Position numbers and translations under genes: made by a program. The notes beneath the pieces are model-generated. The model searched no databases. It saw only the letters and a list, made by a program, of their open reading frames with translations, and had not been told where the DNA came from. Source: Lacipirellulaceae bacterium (GTDB taxonomy: Bacteria > Planctomycetota > Planctomycetia > Pirellulales > Lacipirellulaceae). Taken from it: a DNA stretch of 64,000 nt. Location: the NCBI GenBank assembly GCA_040218535.1, contig JAVJRG010000012.1:558001-622000 (forward strand). Reading direction: 5' to 3'. Shown piece by piece: positions 32,047 through 40,814 of this stretch (position 1 is its first letter; the number at the start of each line of letters is the position of its first letter).

Positions 32047-33333
32047 ATGAATGCCGTTGAAGTCAGCAATTCCCAGTTACTTTCCGAGTCGTTTCGCGAC
32101 GACTTTCCGATCCTTCGAGAAACCGTTCAGAATGGTCACCCGCTCGCGTTTCTCGACAATGCGGCAAGCACGCAACGACCTTCGCAGGTGATTGATGCGA
32201 TCTCTCGCGTCTATGAGCGCGACTACGCGAATGTCCATCGTGGAATTCATACGCTGAGCGAACGCAGCACCGAACTCTACGAGGAAGCACGGGAGAGTGT
32301 CCGGGCGTTCATCAACGCGAAGAGTTCCCGCGAGTGCATTTTTACGCAAGGGACGACCGCTTCGATCAACCTCGTCGCCCGAAGTTGGGGAGATGCAAAT
32401 CTCAAGGAAGGCGATGAGATTCTGCTCACGGTAATGGAGCATCACTCGAACCTCGTCCCGTGGCATCAGCTTGCCGAGCGGACCGGAGCGGTACTGAAGC
32501 ACATTCCGCTCACCGAGGATGGCCGACTCGACATGGCGGCATTCGAGACGCTGCTGTCTGAGCGAACTAAGATGGTTTCGGTCGTGAGTGTTTCCAACAC
32601 GCTTGGCACGGTGAACCCCGTTGAAGAGATCGTTGCCAAATCGCATGCAGCGGGCGCACTTGTGCTGATTGATGCCGCACAAAGTGTTCCGCACATGCCG
32701 ACGGATGTGCAGCAGCTCGATTGCGATTTTCTCGCTTTCAGCGGCCACAAGATGTGCGGCCCCTCGGGCGTGGGCGTCCTCTATGGTAAAGAAGAGTTGC
32801 TCGACGCGATGCCTCCATTCTTGGGCGGAGGGAGCATGATCAACGAGGTGAAACTCGATAGCTTCACGCCGGCGGAATTGCCTTCGAAGTTCGAAGCTGG
32901 CACACCACCGATTGTACCAGTGATCGCCATGCGGGCCGCGGTGGATTATCTCTCAGAAGTTGGGCTCGAGAAGATTCACGCACACGAACAGGTCCTCGTC
33001 AGCGAAGCTTACACGCGCCTTAGCGAAGTCGAAGGGCTAACGATCCTCGGTCCTGCGCCCGCGCATCGTGCTGGCTTAGTATGTTTTTCGTTCGAGAAGA
33101 TTCACGCTCACGAGTTCGCCCAAATCCTGAACGACAATTTCGGCGTGGCGGTGCGTGCTGGACATCATTGCACGCAACCGCTACACGCACTACTAGGAAT
33201 TACTTCCAGTACGCGTGCCAGTTTCTATCTGTACAACACCCTCAATGAAGTCGACCGTTTGGTTGAAGGTGTGAAGGCGGTACAGGAGAAGTTCAAGCCG
33301 CAGGGGCGGAAGCGCAAGCCGCGACGTACGTAG
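32047..33333 (+). CDS. sufS: Cysteine desulfurase SufS
   Basis: A 428-residue PLP enzyme that takes sulphur from cysteine and passes it to SufU. Signatures: PLAFLDNAASTQRPSQVIDA at the N-terminus, VMEHHSNLVPWHQLA, LIDAAQSVPHMPTDV, the PLP lysine in DFLAFSGHKMCGPSGVGVL, and the catalytic Cys in VRAGHHCTQPL. The last motif and the short loop place it in group II (SufS). Start chosen at ATG 32047. The order sufU-sufS is reversed from the common sufS-sufU, and the other suf genes are not in this window. Confidence 0.93.
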   Translation: MNAVEVSNSQLLSESFRDDFPILRETVQNGHPLAFLDNAASTQRPSQVIDAISRVYERDYANVHRGIHTLSERSTELYEEARESVRAFINAKSSRECIFTQGTTASINLVARSWGDANLKEGDEILLTVMEHHSNLVPWHQLAERTGAVLKHIPLTEDGRLDMAAFETLLSERTKMVSVVSVSNTLGTVNPVEEIVAKSHAAGALVLIDAAQSVPHMPTDVQQLDCDFLAFSGHKMCGPSGVGVLYGKEELLDAMPPFLGGGSMINEVKLDSFTPAELPSKFEAGTPPIVPVIAMRAAVDYLSEVGLEKIHAHEQVLVSEAYTRLSEVEGLTILGPAPAHRAGLVCFSFEKIHAHEFAQILNDNFGVAVRAGHHCTQPLHALLGITSSTRASFYLYNTLNEVDRLVEGVKAVQEKFKPQGRKRKPRRT

Positions 33334-33337
33334 TTTT

Positions 33338-33376
33338 TGACGCAAAGGCGCGAAGGACGCAAAGAAACGCAGAGAG
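33338..33376. repeat. Left inverted repeat of the DUF1643 cassette
   Basis: GACGCAAAGGCGCGAAGGAC, then GCAAAGAAACGCAGAGAGG. Its reverse complement occurs at 33939-33967. Together they flank the DUF1643 gene; a related stretch is at 17906-17937. Confidence 0.75.
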
Positions 33377-33386
33377 GATGCTGTTT

Positions 33387-33914
33387 ATGGCAAAGAGGGT
33401 CTACTATCACCGCAGCGACCTCAGTGTAGATGTGGTTGCAGAGACTGTGAAAGGTGTACGGTACCGATACCTCTTGGATGTGAAACTTAGATCGCAGCCC
33501 AAGGGGTCTGGCGAAACGGCATGCATAGTCATGCAGAATCCGAGCGAAGCCAATCAGGAGAAAGCGGACAAAAGTGTCAAGTTTTTGGAAAACTATTTTT
33601 TCGAGAAGCGTTTTCCTAGATTTTCAGCTGTGTCCCGGCTGTTGATTGTTAACCAGTTTGCAAGAGTCAAGACCAACAATTTTCAGGGTAAGCCTTCCGA
33701 CATCGGAGCGGAAAACGACAAGTATATTCAGAAGGCAATTAGCAAATCTGACTTGGCTATTATCGCCTGGGGTTCATCTAATACTTACTGCGATCGACAA
33801 GTTGCGATTAAAGCATTCCTCAAGAAAAGAGCTGGTTTGCGTTGCTACCAAACAACAAAGCACCCACGGTGTGGAGAACATTCCAGTAGTTATATCCTCA
33901 GGGTTCTTCTCTGA
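33387..33914 (+). CDS. DUF1643-like protein
   Basis: A 175-residue protein. CIVMQNPSEANQEKADKSVK, LLIVNQFARVKTN and AIIAWGSSNTYCDRQV follow the DUF1643 order (NPSxA...D, NLFA, AWG). The fold is thought to be nucleoside-phosphate-like, but no activity is established. The base composition is visibly more AT-rich than neighbours, and the gene is bracketed by inverted copies of a dispersed repeat, which suggests acquisition as a unit. I prefer ATG 33387; ATG 33378 is also possible. Confidence 0.7.
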   Translation: MAKRVYYHRSDLSVDVVAETVKGVRYRYLLDVKLRSQPKGSGETACIVMQNPSEANQEKADKSVKFLENYFFEKRFPRFSAVSRLLIVNQFARVKTNNFQGKPSDIGAENDKYIQKAISKSDLAIIAWGSSNTYCDRQVAIKAFLKKRAGLRCYQTTKHPRCGEHSSSYILRVLL

Positions 33915-33938
33915 CTTACAGGTATGCGATTGGCAGCT

Positions 33939-33967
33939 CTCTGCGCACTTCGCGTCTTTGCGTCGAA
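33939..33967. repeat. Right inverted repeat of the DUF1643 cassette
   Basis: CTCTCTGCGCACTTCGCGTC, then TTTGCGTC, the imperfect reverse complement of 33338-33376 (GACGCAAAG..CGCGAAG..CGCAGAGAG). Confidence 0.75.
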
Positions 33968-34048
33968 GCCTAATCGTTTTGCTTTTCCAGTAAGTTCTCC
34001 GCTATAATCACGCACGAACAAACTCGAGCCTCTTCAAGGAAACTCTCG

Positions 34049-35020
34049 ATGCCCTTCCAATTCCCCGGCCAATCGCGCAAACGTAGCGGCGGCTTTCCGT
34101 TTCCCTTCCCGCAGCAACGCCAACCTCAACAACGTCGCAGGCAGCGTCCAATGTTTGGCGGTGGCAGCCGAGGGCAGCGTTCTGCCGGTGGTGGCATGGG
34201 CAGCGCTATCAAGATGCGGCTGTTGATCGCGGCGGGAATAGCCGTGTTTGCTTTGATTAGCTACTACGGCAAGCCGGGTGATGTGAACGAAGTCACAGGC
34301 GAGAGCGAACGCGTGGCGATGGCCGACGAGGCGGAAGAGATTCAACTTGGCCTGCAAGCCGCCCCGAAGATGATTCAACAACATGGCGGGCCGTCGAATA
34401 GCTTGGCGGACCGACGACGTGTCCACAACATCGGGCAACGCCTGCTTGCCGCGCTCGATGAAGAGCTGGCAGGGTCTGATCGTCACAACCCTTACCGTGA
34501 TAGTTTTCACTTCACGCTGCTCGCCGACCCACAAACGGTGAACGCCTTCGCGCTGCCCGGCGGGCCGGTGTTCATTACGCACGCTCTTTACGATCGCCTG
34601 ACCGATGGCGAACTGGCTGGTGTCTTAGGTCATGAAATCGGCCACGTCCTCTTGCGACATGGCAACAAACGGATGGCCAAGCAAGGGCTCTACCAGGGCC
34701 TTGCTGGAGCGATGGGCGTTCTTGGCGGCGACGCCGGGGGGCAACGGATGGCGCAGATGATTTCTAGCGCTTTGAGCATGAAGTATGGTCGCGATCATGA
34801 GCTCGAAAGCGACAAGTGGGCCGTCAAACTCACGGCGATGGCCGGCTACGACCCACGGGCGATGATCGGCGTGATGAAAATTCTCGACGAAGCAACAGGG
34901 GGACAGGGGCCGCCCGAGTTTCTTAGCACGCATCCGAAGCCTGAGAACCGCGTGGCTTACATTGAAGAAGTGATCGCCAAGCAGTTCCCGAACGGCGTGC
35001 CTGACGGGTTGCGGCAATAG
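34049..35020 (+). CDS. M48-family zinc metalloprotease, membrane-anchored
   Basis: A 323-residue protein. The N-terminus is rich in Gln/Arg/Gly (QQRQPQQRRRQRP), then one membrane segment near residues 55-75 (MRLLIAAGIAVFALISYY). The catalytic motif is LGHEIGHVLLRHG near residue 193, and the third zinc ligand is Glu in HELESDKWAVKL. NAFALPGGPVFITHALYDRL is typical of M48 proteases related to BepA/YggG/LoiP. The protease domain probably faces the periplasm in envelope quality control. The start is MPFQFPGQ at 34049. Confidence 0.9.
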   Translation: MPFQFPGQSRKRSGGFPFPFPQQRQPQQRRRQRPMFGGGSRGQRSAGGGMGSAIKMRLLIAAGIAVFALISYYGKPGDVNEVTGESERVAMADEAEEIQLGLQAAPKMIQQHGGPSNSLADRRRVHNIGQRLLAALDEELAGSDRHNPYRDSFHFTLLADPQTVNAFALPGGPVFITHALYDRLTDGELAGVLGHEIGHVLLRHGNKRMAKQGLYQGLAGAMGVLGGDAGGQRMAQMISSALSMKYGRDHELESDKWAVKLTAMAGYDPRAMIGVMKILDEATGGQGPPEFLSTHPKPENRVAYIEEVIAKQFPNGVPDGLRQ

Positions 35021-35030
35021 CGGATTTCTT

Positions 35031-35186
35031 GTCAACGAATCACACGAATTTCACGAATTTTCGTAGCCATCTCGCTCCGCGAGATGAATTGCGGCCCCGC
35101 CGCCAACCGCCCAGGCAAGAGACCTGTCTAACAATCGCCGCTATCCTCTCGCGGAGCGAGAGGGCTACTTTGAGATTCGTTGACAA
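35031..35186. repeat. Three-layer nested inverted repeat
   Basis: The outer layer is TTGTCAACGAATC (~35030) against GATTCGTTGACAA (~35173-35185), from the 'cacgaat' word family. The middle layer is GTAGCC (35063) against GGCTAC (35168). Inside each middle arm is a hairpin, CTCGCTCCGCGAG and CTCGCGGAGCGAG. It fills the gap between the convergent M48 and BlaR1-like genes. Confidence 0.85.
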
Positions 35187-35214
35187 AAAACGTCCCGTGC
35201 AGAGTCGCGGAGTT

Positions 35215-38200
35215 TCACTCTCCGAAAATGATTTTGCGTTCTTGCTCAAGAAGTTCACGGATTTTGTAAGCATTGAGGCGTTCGCCTTCTTCCGTGGCAA
35301 GTACTGTGTAGAGAGTCTGCGTTGCTTTTTCCCTATTGTTAGTAATTTGCTGGAGGGCATAAGCTGTGGCCACGTGCGACTGCTGACTTTGCTCGGAATC
35401 AAGAAGCAGCAAGAGATAGTCGCTAGCCCCACGCGCTTTCCCTTGAAGTGCCGCCAAGTTGCGTATCGCTGAGATCTTCTGCTTCTCGTCGTCTGGTTGC
35501 TTTAACTCGTGAATCATCTGCTCATAAACCTCTTTGGCAGCGACCGCATCTTTCAAATCTCGCAACCCGGTACGAGCCACGAGTCGGACACGTTGGTTCT
35601 CGTCCCTTGTGAGCTCAACCCACTTCGGTCCACTCCCTTGTACGGAAGCAAGTAACCAGAGGAGTTGCTCGTTGGGATTCTCCTGAAACTCTCGTAACGT
35701 TTGCTCAACCAGCTTCGCGGTCGGCTCGTGTTTCATCGTTGGGTAACGTTGGAGATAATGATTGGCTGCTTCATAGTTGTGTGGGTACTCTGGATTCGAA
35801 GCAATTCGCAAAAGCTCTTCATCGAGGGCTTTTCGGTTTTCTTTTTTCAAGCGTTCCGACGCGGCAGCCACGACGACCCAACTCCAGTTTCTGGGCTCTT
35901 CTTGAAAACGCTGCTTCAGCAGTGGTAGCCAAACGCTGTCTGGCATCCGCAATAACGAACTTCTCGCTTCATAAAGTAGCTTGCCTTCGGAATTCGCCAC
36001 GTGATTGAAATCGTATTCGGCCATCACCTCCATGATCGCCTCAGCCGCTTCCGTCTGCTTCCCTGATCGCCCAAACGCCGCCAGTGCTTTGATCGCTTCG
36101 AGGCGCCGCTCGGTGCTTAGTTCGTACTTGAAGAGGTCACGCCAATGCTCGAAAGATTTGCCAGCGTAGAGATACTTGCGTGGCGATTGTCGCGGTTCGC
36201 TCTTGCCAAGCTTGGCTTTTAGCAACTCGATTTCCTTCTCTTTGGCTTCGATTTGCACGCGAAGTTTTCGTTCCTCTTTTGCTGGCTCACCCTTGAGGTC
36301 ACCTCGCTTGATGGCAGCTTGTAACGTCCGCCAAGTTTCCAGGATCACGGCGAGTTCTGTCTCGGCTTGGCGTAATGTCTTCGTGGGGGAAGACACTTGT
36401 TGTGGCTTTGAATATCCGAGCTGAATGAGCACTTCTTCCCGCTGTGCTTTTATTGCTTTGTTACGTTCCTCGGCTTCTACGCGTTGCTGTAGTTGCTTTG
36501 CGGTTTGTTTGCGTGTGGCTTCTAGCGCCTTTAGCTCCACTTCTTTGGTCGCCAGCATCGACTTGAGGTTGGCAATGGTGGCTTGGAGCTCGTTGACATC
36601 GACACTTGATTTTGCATTACGAAGCTGTTCTTGGCGTTTCTTCAAGTCGATTTGCAACTTGGCGAGGTCAGCTTTCACTTTCTTGCTCTCATTCTCCCTA
36701 CGAAGGTCGTCCAATGAGGATCGAGAGGCTGAGTCCCCAAGCTGCTGTGCTCCTTTCTCTTGCTGCGTCCCCTTCGCTTTCCGACGCTGCTGGATCGTGC
36801 GCCACGCTTCGAGGTCTGGCTCGATTCGCCCCGTGATCAGCACGTCAACCGCTTCTAATTCCGGCTCGCGGGACGCTCCAAACTCGCCACCGCCGTACTC
36901 GCCGCCGAATTCTCCCCCGTAGCCGCCGCCATACTCGCCTCCGTAGCCACCGCCACCGAACTCGCCGCCACCGCGACGCTTGCGGGCCCGCTCCTGTTGG
37001 CGTTTTTGCTCCGCTTCTGTCGGACGCATTTCTTGGCGGATGACGTAGAACTTCAGCGGGGAAAGCTCATCGAGGTCGTCGCGCTGGAAGATGGTTTCGA
37101 TGTCTGCCAGCGAAGTCGTCGGCCAGACATGGAGGCCAACAAGCAGGTCGCCTGATTGCAAAGGACGCATGCCTCTCCCCATGCTCCCGGGGAATTGTCC
37201 ATCAGTGATTTTCAACCCGCCGGCAAACTTCTTTGCCTTCACCCGCTTGAGTTCTTCGTCACTGAGCTTCTCAACTTCGATATTCAGCAGCTTGTAAACA
37301 AGGTCCGCGGCGCGTTGTTCCTCGAGGGTTGGGAATAGGGACTTTTCGTCCACGGAAGTCTGAGAAGCGTTTAAGAACTCTACCCAGGGTACTCTTGCCG
37401 AGTCATCAATCGAGATCTGAATCTTTGCGTTCGGAATCTTATGGTGATCAATGAGCTGATTGATTTCCTGCGTCGGCGTGTTTCGAGGAGCAACGATTCG
37501 AATCGTAATTTCGTCATTGCTAGAGCCAATGCTTTTGACGATTTCCTCTACAGAGTTCGTTTCCGAACCTGCGGTCTCACCCAGGGTGCTGCTCTCTTCT
37601 ACGACCGCTTCACCTTCATGACTCAGCTCCGAGGCTTCCTCCGTGGTTGAATCCTTCACTTCGACAACTTCTTCTTGCTTCGTTTCCTGGGCAATGCTTT
37701 CCGGTGCCGGTTGCCAGATCAAGAGGCTCAGCACCACCAGCACGGCGAAACCGGCAAGCGTTGCGGTGGAACGTTTGACGAGCATCGGTTCGTCCTCCAA
37801 ATTCAGGATTCTGCGAATGCGGCCAGCCAGCGGGTGACGGGCCATCGCGCTGGCGGCGAGGTTTCGTGGTAACTGGTTGCGCGCGGCAGCGAAGTTCACA
37901 AGAAGCTCCGCATACGCTTGCGGTTTCGCCGTCCGTCCGACGACCGCGGCGTCGACGCACTCTTCGCGATCGATTCGTACCTGACGGCTAATCCACCAAA
38001 CGCACGGATGAAAGAATAGCAGCGACTCAATGAGCCTTTGAGCGAGATTCACCAAGTTGTCCCAGCGGCGCACGTGCGACAGTTCATGCAGCAGGACCAT
38101 TTCTAGTTCTTCAGGAGTCCAGCCCGTGAGCGCTGACGAAGGCAAGAGAATCATGGGGCGAACGATGCCGATGAGGATCGGTTGTGCGATGCGATCACTC

Positions 38201-38883
38201 ACCGCGACGGCGACATTTCGCGAAATCGGAAGCGTCGCGGCCAAGCGATCAGCGATCTCTTTGATCTGATCACTGGCAGACTGTGTAGTCCGGCGGAGCT
38301 TTTCGGAGCCTACAATTCCGGTTGTGAGCAAAGCGAATGTCAACGGTGCGCCGACCAACCAAACCCAGGGCAAGTGAGAAGCGAGCGATGAGAGGCGCGG
38401 GGCGAGAAGTGTGGTTGTAGCGCGCGAGGCGCTGGGCGCTGGTTGTTGGTCGGTTGGGAAAGCCGGCTGGCTGTGCGTTATTGTGGGGAGGTTGCCTAGT
38501 TCGGTGTCGATACGGTCGAGGTGGGTTTCCTCAAGTGGCATTTCGGCCAAGTCGATCACGAGAGGTTCGTCGGGCTGTTCATCCTCGATTGTTAGAGGAA
38601 GCACAGCGGCTGGCGGTAATGGAGCTGATGGTTGTGGTTCGACGTTTGTAACTTCGCTCTTCGGCGGTAAATGATTCGACAAGTGCCAGGCAATTCCTAC
38701 CGGAGCAACGGCGAAGACGACAAGCGTGACAAGGGCCGTCATGTAACGCAAACCTTGCCGCTGTCGGCCTGCGAAGTAATGCATCAGCATCCCCAGCAAT
38801 GCGATCGCTGTGCCGATCCAGAGAAAATGCAACATGGTCCAGCCAGCGATATGCCATCCGTGCGTATTGAGTAACGCGTTCAT
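35215..38883 (-). CDS. BlaR1/MecR1-like M56 metallopeptidase with long C-terminal extension
   Basis: A 1222-residue membrane protein starting MNALLNTHGWHIAGWTM. The N-terminal ~350 residues are the M56 domain: several membrane helices and the zinc site LLHELSHVRRWDNL near residues 264-268. After a last helix near 380 (LAGFAVLVVLSLLIW) comes a ~840-residue exported part: an acidic segment, a PDZ-like KFAGGLKITDGQFPG region, a Gly-Tyr-Glu repeat near 650, a coiled coil (~720-830) and a HEAT-like helical C-terminus (LEAIKALAAFGRSGKQTEAA). Adjacent to a BlaI-like repressor, it probably senses an envelope signal and triggers cleavage of that repressor. There is no penicillin-binding domain, so the signal is not simply a beta-lactam. 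Confidence 0.88.
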   Translation of the reverse strand: MNALLNTHGWHIAGWTMLHFLWIGTAIALLGMLMHYFAGRQRQGLRYMTALVTLVVFAVAPVGIAWHLSNHLPPKSEVTNVEPQPSAPLPPAAVLPLTIEDEQPDEPLVIDLAEMPLEETHLDRIDTELGNLPTITHSQPAFPTDQQPAPSASRATTTLLAPRLSSLASHLPWVWLVGAPLTFALLTTGIVGSEKLRRTTQSASDQIKEIADRLAATLPISRNVAVAVSDRIAQPILIGIVRPMILLPSSALTGWTPEELEMVLLHELSHVRRWDNLVNLAQRLIESLLFFHPCVWWISRQVRIDREECVDAAVVGRTAKPQAYAELLVNFAAARNQLPRNLAASAMARHPLAGRIRRILNLEDEPMLVKRSTATLAGFAVLVVLSLLIWQPAPESIAQETKQEEVVEVKDSTTEEASELSHEGEAVVEESSTLGETAGSETNSVEEIVKSIGSSNDEITIRIVAPRNTPTQEINQLIDHHKIPNAKIQISIDDSARVPWVEFLNASQTSVDEKSLFPTLEEQRAADLVYKLLNIEVEKLSDEELKRVKAKKFAGGLKITDGQFPGSMGRGMRPLQSGDLLVGLHVWPTTSLADIETIFQRDDLDELSPLKFYVIRQEMRPTEAEQKRQQERARKRRGGGEFGGGGYGGEYGGGYGGEFGGEYGGGEFGASREPELEAVDVLITGRIEPDLEAWRTIQQRRKAKGTQQEKGAQQLGDSASRSSLDDLRRENESKKVKADLAKLQIDLKKRQEQLRNAKSSVDVNELQATIANLKSMLATKEVELKALEATRKQTAKQLQQRVEAEERNKAIKAQREEVLIQLGYSKPQQVSSPTKTLRQAETELAVILETWRTLQAAIKRGDLKGEPAKEERKLRVQIEAKEKEIELLKAKLGKSEPRQSPRKYLYAGKSFEHWRDLFKYELSTERRLEAIKALAAFGRSGKQTEAAEAIMEVMAEYDFNHVANSEGKLLYEARSSLLRMPDSVWLPLLKQRFQEEPRNWSWVVVAAASERLKKENRKALDEELLRIASNPEYPHNYEAANHYLQRYPTMKHEPTAKLVEQTLREFQENPNEQLLWLLASVQGSGPKWVELTRDENQRVRLVARTGLRDLKDAVAAKEVYEQMIHELKQPDDEKQKISAIRNLAALQGKARGASDYLLLLLDSEQSQQSHVATAYALQQITNNREKATQTLYTVLATEEGERLNAYKIRELLEQERKIIFGE

Positions 38884-38923
38884 ACGACAGAGCCTTAGGG
38901 GAAGAGGACTTTTGGTTTGGCTT

Positions 38924-39307
38924 TCACTTCTTTGTCTTTTGATCAATCAATTCGCGTAGCTCTTGGAGCTGTTTCTTCGAGAGTTGCCCGCCCTCGACCA
39001 AGTGTGCTGCCAAGCGGTCGGTCGAGCCATCGAACACGCCTTCGACCAGTTTGCGGACCATTCCGCGGGCCGTCTTCTTCTGGGTCGTGGCAGCCGACCA
39101 GGTGGCCCCGCGACCTTGGCCGGTTCGTTTGACGAGCCCCTTATCGAGCATCACGCGGAGCATGGTCGCCACGGTTGTGGTGGCGACTTCGCGCTCGCGA
39201 CGGAGTTGTTCGCAAAGATCACTTAACGAAGTCGCACCGTCGGACCAGAGCACGCGAAGGATTTCCAGCTCGCCGTCGGTTGGTTGATTGGCAGGAGGTC
39301 GAGGCAT
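38924..39307 (-). CDS. BlaI/MecI/CopY-family repressor
   Basis: A 127-residue winged-helix regulator starting MPRPPANQPTDGELEILRVL at 39307. The pattern LSDLCEQLRREREVATTTVATMLRVMLDKGLVKR is the BlaI DNA-binding domain, and the C-terminal helices (GMVRKLVEGVFDGSTDRLAA, SKKQLQELRELIDQ) are the dimerisation part that the partner protease cuts. An inverted repeat at 39375-39392 is a candidate operator. The BlaR1-like gene begins 40 bp downstream, so both are likely one autoregulated operon. Confidence 0.93.
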   Translation of the reverse strand: MPRPPANQPTDGELEILRVLWSDGATSLSDLCEQLRREREVATTTVATMLRVMLDKGLVKRTGQGRGATWSAATTQKKTARGMVRKLVEGVFDGSTDRLAAHLVEGGQLSKKQLQELRELIDQKTKK

Positions 39308-39374
39308 GGGGAGTTCGTCGGTCGAGAGTAGAAAGGAGAGAGTCGAGGCATGGATCAACGACCTGCTCGATCCG

Positions 39375-39392
39375 CTAATTCTATCGAATTAG
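39375..39392. promoter_or_regulatory. Candidate operator of the BlaI-like repressor
   Basis: CTAATTC-TATC-GAATTAG, perfect 7-bp arms around four bases, 68 bp upstream of the repressor start, followed by ACTAGT. Position suits an autoregulatory site; the sequence differs from the classical TACA/TGTA BlaI box. Confidence 0.5.
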
Positions 39393-39414
39393 AACTACTA
39401 GTCAAGCCGATAAT

Positions 39415-39531
39415 GTAGCCCTCTCGCTCCGCGAGAGGAATTGCGGTCTCTAGGAACGGCCTTCTCCTGCCGCTCCGGTATCGAGCGTGTGTTGGAGCGC
39501 TGCTTTTCCTACCGCGGAGCGGTAGGGCTAC
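39415..39531. repeat. Chimeric palindrome element
   Basis: Ends GTAGCCC (39415) and GGGCTAC (39531) pair, but the two inner hairpins carry different text: CTCTCGCTCCGCGAGAG on the left and CCTACCGCGGAGCGGTAGG on the right. The left half plus GAATTGCGG is shared with 35063-35094. Confidence 0.8.
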
Positions 39532-39536
39532 GGGGG

Positions 39537-40769
39537 TTACTCGAACAGCAGCACTGAATAATCAGCCGCTTGCGGCTTAGCCGGTACCACTTGCTCCGGC
39601 AGCAACCGCTCGCAACGAACTGCCCAGGCATCACTCGCCGTGGGCGGGGAGTCAACAAGTGAGCTCCACGCGACGGCCACTTCGACTTGCCAATGCGTTT
39701 CGGAGGAATGGGCGGCGACGAACCATTCAGGGTTCCACGTCGCGTCACCCCAGCATGCGTCGGAGGTCCAGCCGCGATGGTCGATCGTCATTTCATAGGC
39801 GGTAGCGTAATCGCGATCAACATCCAAGAGAAAACGGACCCGATCAAAATTCGAAAGATCCGTATCGCGAGATCGCGGACGCTCGTCCGGCACGAAAGCA
39901 ATGCTTGCTTTGCGTTCCACCTTCGCGGTAAAGTAAAGATATTCCGAATCGTAAGCGAAACGTAATGCCACTGCTTGCGGCTTAGCTGTCGGGCTTTCGT
40001 TTACCTTGCCGTTCCAAATCGGATCATCGAGAACACCGTCAAGATGAGGCCGCTGAGCGGAGTAGACGCAAGCGATGGTTGGGATTGGTGCTTCCGATTC
40101 GCGGTCGCCTGTCACCCACTCTTCGAAGTCGACCCGCTTGCGATAGGAATCGCCCGGCGGTCGTCGTTTCAACGGGGTGTGCAATCCGATCGCTGCTTTC
40201 TCTTTCCCCAAGAGTCGCTGAATCGTGCCGCGGTGCCAATCGAGGTCGGGCGTTTGCAGGGCCTTGTTCGCTTTGAGTTGCTGAGTCGAAAACATACCGG
40301 CATAGGTAAGCATCTGCCGATTGGCGGGCCCTTGCTCTGCAGAAGTCTTCATGGCTGACGTTAGCCGATGCGCATGGGCAACTTCGCCGCTGGAGTACGT
40401 TTGAATGAGGTCGAGAAACGCGGCCTTGGCCTCGGGCGACGAAGGGAACTTCTGCAGGAGAGTCCGTCGACATTCACCCGCCAAGTCGATCTCACCCGCG
40501 GTGTGCCATTCTCTAGCGAGCCGCTCGAACAACTTCGCTGAGTTCTTATCTGGCAGATCTCGACAGAGCTGAAGGAGCAGCGCCACCGAAGCGGCATTCG
40601 CTCCGCGCGTGCGGACCATATGGTAGGCGCGTTCGCTTTTGGCGTGGACTACTTCTTCCGGCAGGGCAGACTGTTGGTAAGTCGCCTGCTCGATACGTTC
40701 GCCCGCGTGAGACACGAGTGGGATGAGCAAGCCGAGAAATAATACGAGTCGAAACGTCATGGTTCGCAA
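39537..40769 (-). CDS. Exported protein with CBM9-like domain
   Basis: A 410-residue protein. Signal peptide: FRLVLFLGLLIPLVSHAG. Residues ~30-170 are helical with TPR-like spacing (LAREWHTAGEIDLAGECRRT). The C-terminal ~190 residues look like a carbohydrate-binding family 9-like beta-sandwich: RPHLDGVLDDPIWNGKV, VALRFAYDSEYLYFTAKVER, FDRVRFLLDVDRDYATAYEM and WQVEVAVAWSSL. Such domains often accompany outer polysaccharide-handling proteins. The peptide AKPQA occurs twice (TAKPQAVAL, PAKPQAADY), each coded by a copy of the dispersed hairpin repeat. Confidence 0.8.
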   Translation of the reverse strand: MRTMTFRLVLFLGLLIPLVSHAGERIEQATYQQSALPEEVVHAKSERAYHMVRTRGANAASVALLLQLCRDLPDKNSAKLFERLAREWHTAGEIDLAGECRRTLLQKFPSSPEAKAAFLDLIQTYSSGEVAHAHRLTSAMKTSAEQGPANRQMLTYAGMFSTQQLKANKALQTPDLDWHRGTIQRLLGKEKAAIGLHTPLKRRPPGDSYRKRVDFEEWVTGDRESEAPIPTIACVYSAQRPHLDGVLDDPIWNGKVNESPTAKPQAVALRFAYDSEYLYFTAKVERKASIAFVPDERPRSRDTDLSNFDRVRFLLDVDRDYATAYEMTIDHRGWTSDACWGDATWNPEWFVAAHSSETHWQVEVAVAWSSLVDSPPTASDAWAVRCERLLPEQVVPAKPQAADYSVLLFE

Positions 40770-40814
40770 ATTCTATCGCTGCAACCTCTGGCAACCTAGA
40801 GGAATCGAAATGCC

